Origin: JAJCYK01 sp965212195 | GTDB lineage: Bacteria > Bacteroidota > Bacteroidia > Cytophagales > Cyclobacteriaceae | Assembly (NCBI GenBank): GCA_965212195.1 | Contig: CBDBUW010000017.1 | Coordinates: 558,001-622,000, forward strand | Length of the DNA stretch: 64,000 nucleotides | Direction of reading: 5' to 3' | In this document: piece after piece, positions 55,310-62,863 of the stretch | How positions within the stretch are numbered: the stretch's first letter is position 1 | How the letters are laid out: every line of letters starts with the position of its first letter | Made by a program: the position numbers and the translations under genes | Notes under the pieces: model-generated | What the model was told of the DNA's origin: nothing | What the model saw: only the letters and a program-made list of their open reading frames with translations | The model's database searches: none

Positions 55310-55331
55310 ACATATTTCTTTCGTATATTTG
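55301..55331 (+). promoter_or_regulatory. Promoter of tonB
   Basis: TTG (55301-55303) and TATATTTG (55324-55331, exact) are 20 bases apart. The expected start site is about 35-40 bases before the tonB ATG. The -33 element lies in the last codons of the VanZ-like gene. Confidence 0.55.
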
Positions 55332-55371
55332 AAAACATGGGTAGTCCACCCTTAGGAAAAACATCTTAATT

Positions 55372-56046
55372 ATGGAATCAAAGAAACACGCCAGCGCTGA
55401 TCTTTTTAGGAAGTCCGGTTTTTACATGAGTATCGGATTGATGATCAGCTTACTGCTGACAGTCGTAGCTTTCGAATGGCCTTCACGTGATGACAACAAT
55501 CTGGTGAATCTAGGTCAGCTCGATGCTGATTTTGAGGAACTGCAGGACATTCCTATTACCGAGCAACCTCCTCCCCCACCGCCTCAGGTGACCCCTCCGG
55601 AAATTATCGAAGTTCCTGATGAAGAGGAAATCGAAGAGGAAATTGAAGTGAACCTTGACGTAGAAGTCACCGAGGAAACAGTAATCGAGGACGTAGTTTT
55701 CGAAGAAGCCCCGGAAGAAGAAGCTGCCGATGAAATTTTCCAGTTTGTGGAAGATCAACCAGCGCCTATTGGAGGGATGAAAGCTTTCTACGCTTATGTT
55801 GGGAAGCAAATGAAATACCCTGCACAAGCCCGTAGAATGGGTATCGAAGGTAAGGTTTATGTTACCTTCGTGGTAGGTAAAGACGGGACACTAACCGACG
55901 TAAGAGTATTGAAAGGTATTGGAGCCGGTTGTGATGAAGAAGCTATTCGGGTACTTAGCGGTGCACCTAAGTGGAAGCCTGGTAAGCAACGAGGGCGCCC
56001 GGTAAGGGTTCGGATGCAACTCCCAATAATCTTCAAGCTGAACTAG
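55372..56046 (+). CDS. tonB: TonB-family energy transducer
   Basis: The 224-residue protein has one N-terminal membrane helix (MSIGLMISLLLTVVAFEWP, about 17-35). A short Pro run (QPPPPPPQVTPPE) is followed by a strongly acidic linker (about 80-125) and a C-terminal TonB domain (about 135-224). The TonB domain contains YPAQARRMGIEGKVYVTFVV and the conserved GCDEEAIRVLSGAPKWKPG. TonB passes inner-membrane energy to outer-membrane receptors. No exbB/exbD or receptor gene is next to it. It ends in a strong terminator. Confidence 0.93.
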   Translation: MESKKHASADLFRKSGFYMSIGLMISLLLTVVAFEWPSRDDNNLVNLGQLDADFEELQDIPITEQPPPPPPQVTPPEIIEVPDEEEIEEEIEVNLDVEVTEETVIEDVVFEEAPEEEAADEIFQFVEDQPAPIGGMKAFYAYVGKQMKYPAQARRMGIEGKVYVTFVVGKDGTLTDVRVLKGIGAGCDEEAIRVLSGAPKWKPGKQRGRPVRVRMQLPIIFKLN

Positions 56047-56063
56047 CCTCTAAAGAAACATCT

Positions 56064-56093
56064 AAAAAAGCTCCTCAAAAAGGAGCTTTTTTT
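56064..56093. terminator. Bidirectional intrinsic terminator between tonB and yicC
   Basis: AAAAAAGCTCCT and AGGAGCTTTTTT form a 12-bp stem around a 5-base loop, with T runs on both strands. It lies 18 bp after the tonB stop and just after the yicC stop on the other strand, so it can end both transcripts. Confidence 0.9.
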
Positions 56094-56094
56094 A

Positions 56095-56973
56095 TTACAA
56101 GATGTTTTGCAATTGTTCTTTGATCTTTTCCAGTTCGTCCTTCATGCTCACCACTAATTTTTGGATCTCCGCGTCATTGGCCTTTGAACCAATGGTATTG
56201 ATCTCACGACCCATTTCTTGACTGAGAAAAGATAATTTTTTCCCTTGAGAGGTGTCTTGGTTTAGTATTTCCAGAAAGTAGTCCAGGTGGGACTTCAGAC
56301 GCACTTTCTCCTCACTTATGTCCAGCTTTTCCATGTAATAAAGCATCTCCTGCTCAAAACGGTTACTGTCGAACTTATCGCCCTGCTGCAGCTCGTCGAT
56401 GTGTCTTTGAAGTCGTTCCTTGATGGCTTCAGTTCTGGAGGGGTCTTTTTTGTTCACCTTGTCCAAATAATTCTCAATGCGGTCCACATATACCACCAAC
56501 TTTTTCTTTAGGGTGCTACCTTCCGATATCCGGAATTCTTCACATTTGGTAATAGCCTCCAGCAGGGTATCGTTGATCTTCTTCCAGTCATCTTGCAGCT
56601 TGTCCTTTGGTTCGTCCGTTTTGATTACTTCAGGATACTGCAGCACAATTTTGAGGATCTCTTCTGTTGGCGCTCCTAATTCTGATGCAATTCCCGCCAC
56701 CTCCTGATAATACGTTTTTAGCAATTTCTTATTAAACGCGATCTTGGCTACCTGATCGTCCTTGCGATCGTAGGAGACGTTTACCGAAATTTTACCTCGA
56801 TCCAGTTTTTCTGAAATCAGCTTCTTGACCTCTATCTCTTTGTCAAAAAAAGACCTCGGTAATTTGATCACCGTATCCAGAAACTTAGAATTCAGAGATT
56901 TTACTTCTACGGATATGCTCAGGACGTTATTTTCCAGAGAGGCTATACCATAGCCGGTCATAGATTTGATCAT
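56095..56973 (-). CDS. yicC: YicC-family endoribonuclease
   Basis: The 292-residue protein is of normal YicC length. It opens with MIKSMTGYGIA, the hallmark start, and ends with the conserved SFLSQEMGREINTIGSKAND segment and a charged helix. E. coli YicC is a stress-related RNA endonuclease; activity here is inferred from family membership. In many bacteria gmk follows yicC, but here the gene ends at the shared terminator. Confidence 0.93.
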   Translation of the reverse strand: MIKSMTGYGIASLENNVLSISVEVKSLNSKFLDTVIKLPRSFFDKEIEVKKLISEKLDRGKISVNVSYDRKDDQVAKIAFNKKLLKTYYQEVAGIASELGAPTEEILKIVLQYPEVIKTDEPKDKLQDDWKKINDTLLEAITKCEEFRISEGSTLKKKLVVYVDRIENYLDKVNKKDPSRTEAIKERLQRHIDELQQGDKFDSNRFEQEMLYYMEKLDISEEKVRLKSHLDYFLEILNQDTSQGKKLSFLSQEMGREINTIGSKANDAEIQKLVVSMKDELEKIKEQLQNIL

Positions 56974-57032
56974 AGAACTGCTGAAGATTATTAGGAAATA
57001 TACGAAAAAATTGCAAGCCTGGTCACCAGCCT

Positions 57033-60000
57033 TTAGAAATCATAACCTAGTGTTAGATAGAATTTAGGGGAACCCACTTCATAATCTTCTATGGGCCAGG
57101 CCACGTCAAACTTCAAATAATAGCCCAACAATACCGTACGGATACCCGTACCATAGCTGGCCAGCCACGCGCTGCCAAAATTATTAATGCGTGCGCTGAA
57201 GTTACCGGCCTCGATCAACTCGGTATTCAGACTATTCTCATCGGCCAGGGGGCTGCTGCCGGTCCAGGCAGAACCCAAGTCGTAAAACCCTATGAGTTGC
57301 AAGTTTCGGAAGAAGTTCGAGGCGATAGGGCCACTGTTAAAGTACTTTACTATGGGAAATCGCAATTCAGCATTGAGCAACAAGGCATTGTTGCCGCTGA
57401 ACGTGTTGTAATCAAATCCCCTCATGTTGGTCACATACTCTACAAAAAGTATGTCACTGTTATCCTGGTCCACCGGATCAAATAGTGGGTCGCCCTCATT
57501 ATTTTCGTTTTCGGTATCATTGAACAACCAGTTGTTCATGCCTCCTAAAAGGAAATCTTTGGGATCGTTTCCAAATGAACGGGCGTAGAACAGCCTTCCC
57601 GCGAAGATAATCTCCCTGTGGATCTTATGGTAATGCCGGATATCCACTTTGAACTGGTTGAAATTATGATCGCTATTACCATAGTTTTCATAATGTTCTA
57701 TGGAGGCCTTGGCCCGAGTACCCAGAAAATTCAATCCGCCAATGACAGTGTTGTCGTAAATATATTCCAATTTGGCTCCAAAATAATCCCTTTTAGTATC
57801 GGACGCTGGCAAGGGACCTCCAGGCGTACCTGGCGGTAAGCTCACCTTAAAAGGATCCAGGTCGTATGAGCGGGTACCTATGTAAAAAGGGCTTACCCGC
57901 ACACGACTTCGTACGTTAAGGGGGAAGCTAGCTCCAACTTCCACCTTATTCATTATATACTTAATATCATAGTCGGCCCGGGGGTCGTTTATAGACCTAA
58001 ATACTGTACGACGGCTAAATCGGGCGTGGTAATCCAAGCGATCTTTTAAGTAATGGTATTCCCCGTAGTAACTGCCACTGCGTAAATCAGTGGTGGCCAG
58101 CACCCCCCCGTAGAATTTATGATTCTCTAACAAGTCATTGACCTGGACCTCGGCTTGAATGCCAAATCCTATTAAAGGATCGATCACCCAGGAGAATACT
58201 ATATTGTCGAAACCCACTCTGGGCTGGTAAGGGAAGGGGCCGTTTATCTGACTTTCCCGGGCCAGTGAACGGAAATTTTGAAGGACACTGGTAGGCTCTT
58301 CCTGCTCTTCCTGGACCTCTTCCAATACTTCCGTGTCAAATACATAATCGTCCGTGTCGATGATATCCGTGGCCTGATCTTCAATCAAGGTGCTATCCAC
58401 CTCTTGAACCTGCTCCTCAGGCGCTGTCTCTAATGCCTCCAACTCCTTTTGGCGGCGTTCGCGGATACGTTCGGAGATAAACAAAGCTTGTTGTATCTCC
58501 TGTCTCTTGGTTTGAGGGGTAAAATTATTTTGATTCAGGTCAAAGTTGCTTTGATAATACACCTGATCCTGCCCGGCCTGCTTCATGATATAGCCCAGGC
58601 CTTTAGTTTTCATGTTAATGTCGTAATTAAGAATACTGTGTGAGAATTTTGAAACCTGAGTGTACAATTTGTTTTGTAGATCGTATTTGTACAAATTAAA
58701 GATTCCCTTCTGATCACTGAGGTAATAAACAGTATTCTGGTCCGTGGGAAAAGGCTGAATATCACGACTCAGTGTATTGGTAACCCGGGTCAAAACCTTA
58801 GGGGCGCTGTCCAAGCTCATCAGGAACAGGTTAAAATTAGTTCCAATATCCTTAAGTTTTACCTTTTCTCTACTTATGGTATCATTTACCCTGTTCGAAG
58901 AAAACACTATCATATTAGTTTCGGGGAGAAATTTGGGGTTCAGATCATCGTAAGGATCGTTAGTGATCCTACGCAGTGAATTCTTGCTTAGAGAGAGCAG
59001 AAACAGGTCGTTTTGCCCCTTACTATCAGCACTTACAATTGCAGTCTTACCCTGCTCGTGAAACTGAAAATCCTTCACCTGGGTGATCTTACCCAAGGGC
59101 CGCTTTTGGATGCCGCCGGAGCCCACATCCACCATATTTAACTGGTAGATTCCTTTCTCTACATTAATTATACCCAAGGTATTATTGTCCTTCCAGGAAA
59201 GCAGGGGAATTTCCTTGTCCGTCTCTTGATTAATTACTTTATAGCCACCTTTAAGGACCCGTTTTTCATTACCAGAAGCCAGCTCCCTAATGATCACTTC
59301 GTATTTACCACGGAAGTTGGTGGAATATGCCATTAGATTTCCGTTGGGGCTGAACCTCATCTGATGGAAAACATACCCCCGGTTGTTTGCGCCAATGGCG
59401 TAAGCATCACCAGCAGACTGGTAGCCGTTGATGATCTGATTCGACATGTTGATGTAGTAGCTTTTCCATTCGTCAATAAATCGATCGAATGTAACCCCTA
59501 GGGTGTAGATGATGCTATTTTGTTCACTGCGGTTGATACGAGTGAGATTAAGCACGTTGGATATGTTGTTCATCCCATAGCTTTCCGCAATGTAATTCCA
59601 GATCGATTGTCCAATAATGGCAGCTTCATCACCTTCTAGTTTGCCAAGCTTTTTGAACTTCTTGTTCTGGAAATACTCACGCATATAATCGTCCATCTCT
59701 ACGGACCAGCCGTAGGTCACATATAAGGCGGCTCCCTCAATCACCCAATCGGGAAGATTAAAGAGATAGGCGCTCTGAAACATATCAGTGAGACTTCCAC
59801 CGTACATCATGTCCCGGATCAGTAGTTTAGATACCTGGAAAATCAATTCTTGTTTGAACTTGGCAGAACTTCCGGGAAAGGCTACTTCCACTTGTGGCTT
59901 TACAAACTCCGTTTCACCACTGGCCGCAAAATTACTTTTATTTACCCCCACATTACTTTGTTGCAGGTCAGCTACTGAATTATAAATAAACACCTTAGCT

Positions 60001-60266
60001 TTAGAATAAAGAGCATACCCCAAAATGTCCTGGGTTATACGGTCGTATTCTCCTTCTAGATATTCGGCTGCTTGCCTGGCGTTGTTCTTACCTCCTTCAT
60101 AAAAATAAATATCAAAGTTATCAGAGCTGTAATACTGCCAATTAAATGCTTTGTATTGAATCCGGTTCTTTCCAAAATCTTCGATGGTCTCCTGCCCATT
60201 CACCAAGCCCGGCGCTCCCAAGAACATAAGTAGCGGAAAGAAGCGTAATAGCCTTCTAATCACCAT
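57033..60266 (-). CDS. Peptidase-MA-like / TolB-like propeller / outer-membrane barrel fusion
   Basis: This 1,077-residue secreted protein has a signal peptide (to about 24) and three parts. Residues about 35-290 resemble a peptidase-MA (gluzincin) domain, with LPDWVIEGAALYV at 171-183. The place of HExxH reads QELIF (139-143), so the metal site is lost. Residues about 300-600 form a TolB/PD40-like beta propeller (FSPNGNLMAYSTN, NPKFLPETNMIVFSSN). Residues about 690-1077 look like a BamA-type outer-membrane barrel ending KFYLTLGYDF. Similar proteins are annotated as translocation protein TolB in Bacteroidota. The role is unknown; assembly or anchoring at the outer membrane is a guess. Confidence 0.78.
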   Translation of the reverse strand: MVIRRLLRFFPLLMFLGAPGLVNGQETIEDFGKNRIQYKAFNWQYYSSDNFDIYFYEGGKNNARQAAEYLEGEYDRITQDILGYALYSKAKVFIYNSVADLQQSNVGVNKSNFAASGETEFVKPQVEVAFPGSSAKFKQELIFQVSKLLIRDMMYGGSLTDMFQSAYLFNLPDWVIEGAALYVTYGWSVEMDDYMREYFQNKKFKKLGKLEGDEAAIIGQSIWNYIAESYGMNNISNVLNLTRINRSEQNSIIYTLGVTFDRFIDEWKSYYINMSNQIINGYQSAGDAYAIGANNRGYVFHQMRFSPNGNLMAYSTNFRGKYEVIIRELASGNEKRVLKGGYKVINQETDKEIPLLSWKDNNTLGIINVEKGIYQLNMVDVGSGGIQKRPLGKITQVKDFQFHEQGKTAIVSADSKGQNDLFLLSLSKNSLRRITNDPYDDLNPKFLPETNMIVFSSNRVNDTISREKVKLKDIGTNFNLFLMSLDSAPKVLTRVTNTLSRDIQPFPTDQNTVYYLSDQKGIFNLYKYDLQNKLYTQVSKFSHSILNYDINMKTKGLGYIMKQAGQDQVYYQSNFDLNQNNFTPQTKRQEIQQALFISERIRERRQKELEALETAPEEQVQEVDSTLIEDQATDIIDTDDYVFDTEVLEEVQEEQEEPTSVLQNFRSLARESQINGPFPYQPRVGFDNIVFSWVIDPLIGFGIQAEVQVNDLLENHKFYGGVLATTDLRSGSYYGEYHYLKDRLDYHARFSRRTVFRSINDPRADYDIKYIMNKVEVGASFPLNVRSRVRVSPFYIGTRSYDLDPFKVSLPPGTPGGPLPASDTKRDYFGAKLEYIYDNTVIGGLNFLGTRAKASIEHYENYGNSDHNFNQFKVDIRHYHKIHREIIFAGRLFYARSFGNDPKDFLLGGMNNWLFNDTENENNEGDPLFDPVDQDNSDILFVEYVTNMRGFDYNTFSGNNALLLNAELRFPIVKYFNSGPIASNFFRNLQLIGFYDLGSAWTGSSPLADENSLNTELIEAGNFSARINNFGSAWLASYGTGIRTVLLGYYLKFDVAWPIEDYEVGSPKFYLTLGYDF

Positions 60267-60280
60267 AAATTGGATAGTTT

Positions 60281-61338
60281 TTAATCGTAATATAATATAA
60301 AATAGCGACTAATGGTTACCTCATTGGTCAAAGGTATACCGTGCTCTAAAAATTCACTGAACTCATGAGCAAAGTAAGGTGCCAATGAAACACCCTTAGT
60401 CCCTAAACCATTAAACACCCCTAAAGGTTCGTACCTGGGGTGTATTCCTACGAAGGGACGGCGGTCTTTGGTGGCCGGTCTAATTCCTGCCTTCTGAGCT
60501 ATTACCTTATACGGCCTAGAAGTCAAAGTTCTCAACTTATGCTCCAGCTCATCCCTTCCCTTATCAGAAGATTTCCAGTTGAGTTCCCGATTATCAAATG
60601 TTGCCCCCACCACAGCCCTATTTTCAAAAACTGGAAGTAAAAACACTCCCCGGTTTAAGATGTAGGGCAAGGGCCTGGATAACTCCACTAAGAGGGTCTC
60701 TCCCTTTACAGGACGTAAGGGAAGCCATTTAAAGTATTGATTATTTGACAAATTAGGACCTTCACAAAAAATTATTTTCCGAGCGGTACGGCCATGATAG
60801 CTGACCGAATCATCCTCGATAAGAAGATCCTCAATTTCAAATCGTTCCTTAACCAAAGAAGTCTTATCATCCAGCATTTTTGCGGTTGCGTTTATCAGCA
60901 TTTCGGTGTCTACGTATCCGCAGCGTTTTAGCATCAGACCACCGAATTCGGACCTGATGTCCTCCGGCATTTCCTCAGAGGTTAATATGCCTTCTATGTA
61001 GGTATTATATACCGGGTCCTGTATTTTGGTACCCCAAAGGTTTTGCTCCTTTACTGAAACCAAGGACGCAACATGGGTAAGGAGTGCAGCAATTCAGCTC
61101 CTAAGGCAGTCTCCATCTGTCGGTAAAAGGTCTCTAAGAACGGAAATAGGTGGTCCAACATCCAGGTTTTAACCAGGTTTCGCCCGGTAAACGGGTTGTA
61201 GATACCTGCTGCCGCCTGAGAAGCCTGCGCTTGTTCGGGATCATCAAAAACCAGTACATTACGCCCTCTTGACAAAAGGGTATAAGCAAGGATCGAACCG
61301 GCAAGCCCCTGTCCTACGATCATATAATCCCATCTCAT
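60281..61338 (-). pseudogene. FAD-dependent oxidoreductase (DadA-like), frameshifted
   Basis: Two reading frames together make one amino-acid-oxidase-like flavoprotein. The first (61338 to 61051) starts MRWDYMIVGQGLAGS with the FAD Rossmann loop and runs to LPMLRPWFQ, then stops. The second (from about 61063 to 60281) continues with VSVKEQNLWGTKIQDP and ends with the FAD-binding GVFNGLGTKGVSLAPYFA. Adding one base in the GG or TTT of the junction (61054-61066) restores LRPW-x-SVKEQN and a product of about 352 residues, the normal family length. It is either a young pseudogene or a one-base sequence error. The substrate is unknown. Confidence 0.82.
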
Positions 61339-61412
61339 GACCCCAAATTAATCTATCGATAGTGGATTATTGATAATTATTATTCAAATTTGCTGCAATC
61401 ATCAATTTCGGT

Positions 61413-62057
61413 ATGATACACATTCAAGCTTTTATCTTTGGCCCCTTCCAGGAAAACACTTACATAATTCACGACCATAGTGGCGTGGGCGCCATTATTG
61501 ATCCCGGATGTTATGAGAAATCGGAACAAGATCAGCTGGTTGAGTATGTTGAGGCTCAAAATATCAAGATCGATAAAATAATCAATACTCATTGTCATAT
61601 CGATCACGTCCTGGGAAATGAATTCGTCAAAAAGCACTTCCAAGCCCCTTTGTTAATTCCAGTTTTGGAAGAGCCGGTATTGAAAGCAGTCCAGGTGTAT
61701 GCTGCCAGTTACGGTTTCCCGCAATATCAAGAGGCCGAAGTGGACGAATTTCTGTCTGAGAAAGACGAATTGGTGATCGGCGAAACTCCCTGGAAAATAC
61801 TATTCGTTCCCGGTCATAGCCCCGGTCACTTAGCGTTTTACCAGGAGGAGGCACAGGTTTGTTTGGGAGGTGATGTATTATTCAACGGGAGCATAGGTAG
61901 AACAGACCTTCCGGGGGGAGACTACCAAACTCTTATCGATAGTATCCACCAAAATATATTTACCCTGGACGATGATGTAACGGTATATTCGGGTCATGGA
62001 CCTGCCACCACAGTAGGTCATGAAAAACAAACCAACCCCTTCTGTGCGATTTCCTAA
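61413..62057 (+). CDS. MBL-fold metallo-hydrolase (glyoxalase II-like)
   Basis: The 214-residue protein has the metallo-beta-lactamase fold. The zinc motif is THCHIDHVLG at about 60-69, with further ligands in FVPGHSPGHLAFY, GGDVLF and the final YSGHGPAT. It belongs to the small glyoxalase-II-like hydrolases, which cleave thioesters such as S-lactoylglutathione, but Bacteroidota members need not use that substrate. It is divergent from the frameshifted oxidoreductase. pssA follows after 11 bp. Confidence 0.9.
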   Translation: MIHIQAFIFGPFQENTYIIHDHSGVGAIIDPGCYEKSEQDQLVEYVEAQNIKIDKIINTHCHIDHVLGNEFVKKHFQAPLLIPVLEEPVLKAVQVYAASYGFPQYQEAEVDEFLSEKDELVIGETPWKILFVPGHSPGHLAFYQEEAQVCLGGDVLFNGSIGRTDLPGGDYQTLIDSIHQNIFTLDDDVTVYSGHGPATTVGHEKQTNPFCAIS

Positions 62058-62068
62058 AAATTGAAAGC

Positions 62069-62752
62069 ATGCGCCACCTTCCGAATCTGATCACTCTGAG
62101 TAACTTGTTTTGCGGCTGTTTGGGGATAGTTTGGGCATTTGCGGGTGAGCTCCACCTTGCAGTTTATATGATCTGGCTGGCCGCAATATTGGATTTTGCT
62201 GATGGACTGGTAGCCCGGCTGGTAGGAGTAAGCTCAGAACTGGGAAAGCAGTTAGATTCACTAGCCGATGTGGTTTCATTCGGTTTACTTCCCTCAGTGA
62301 TCCTTTATCTGCTGATTATCCAATACTTGCCAAACACCCTATGGCCTTACATGGCGTTTTTAGTGGTGCTTTTCTCAGCACTTCGGTTAGCTAAATTTAA
62401 CTTGGACGAAGAGCAAACGTCCGACTTTAAAGGTATGCCCACGCCTGCTAATGCCTTGTTAATTAGCAGTTTCCCTACAATTTTTCGGCAAAATTCAGAA
62501 ATTTTACGTCTTGGGTTAGAATCACCAGTGTTTTGGGTGGTGCTTACTGTGCTATTGGCGTATCTTTTGGTGTCGAAAATTCGCCTTTTTGGCCTGAAAT
62601 TCAAGAATTTCGGGTGGCGCGACAACCAGTTTCGCTACATATTTCTGCTAATTTCTTTGTTGGCGCTGGTTATTTGGCAGATCAAGGCCATACCCATAGT
62701 GGTGTTGGTCTATTTACTGCTTTCAATATGGCGGCAATATCGGCTGAGCTAG
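62069..62752 (+). CDS. pssA: CDP-diacylglycerol-serine O-phosphatidyltransferase
   Basis: PssA joins serine to CDP-diacylglycerol, making phosphatidylserine for phosphatidylethanolamine. The 227-residue membrane protein starts RHLPNLITLSNLFCGCLGI, typical of PssA. It carries the CDP-alcohol phosphotransferase motif DG-x2-AR-x8-G-x3-D-x3-D, seen as DGLVARL through GKQLDSLADVVSFG, with all Asp present. Six to seven membrane helices follow. It is 11 bp behind the MBL gene. Confidence 0.92.
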   Translation: MRHLPNLITLSNLFCGCLGIVWAFAGELHLAVYMIWLAAILDFADGLVARLVGVSSELGKQLDSLADVVSFGLLPSVILYLLIIQYLPNTLWPYMAFLVVLFSALRLAKFNLDEEQTSDFKGMPTPANALLISSFPTIFRQNSEILRLGLESPVFWVVLTVLLAYLLVSKIRLFGLKFKNFGWRDNQFRYIFLLISLLALVIWQIKAIPIVVLVYLLLSIWRQYRLS

Positions 62753-62863
62753 CGCGTTGAAAAAGTCAGTATTTGTCGGAAATTGATCACTAATGTCCAG
62801 GGCATCCAGGAACAAATAAATAGACATCCAAGTTATAATAGGGATCGTTAAAATCGCATAATT

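Noticed and set aside
61051..61066. Programmed frameshift in the FAD oxidoreductase
   Set aside because: No heptamer slippery site or clear stimulatory structure is seen; a mutation or a sequencing error explains it more simply.
61353..61362. 10-bp palindrome CTATCGATAG between the oxidoreductase and the MBL gene
   Set aside because: A 10-bp palindrome is expected by chance in a window of this size, and there is nothing else to support an operator.
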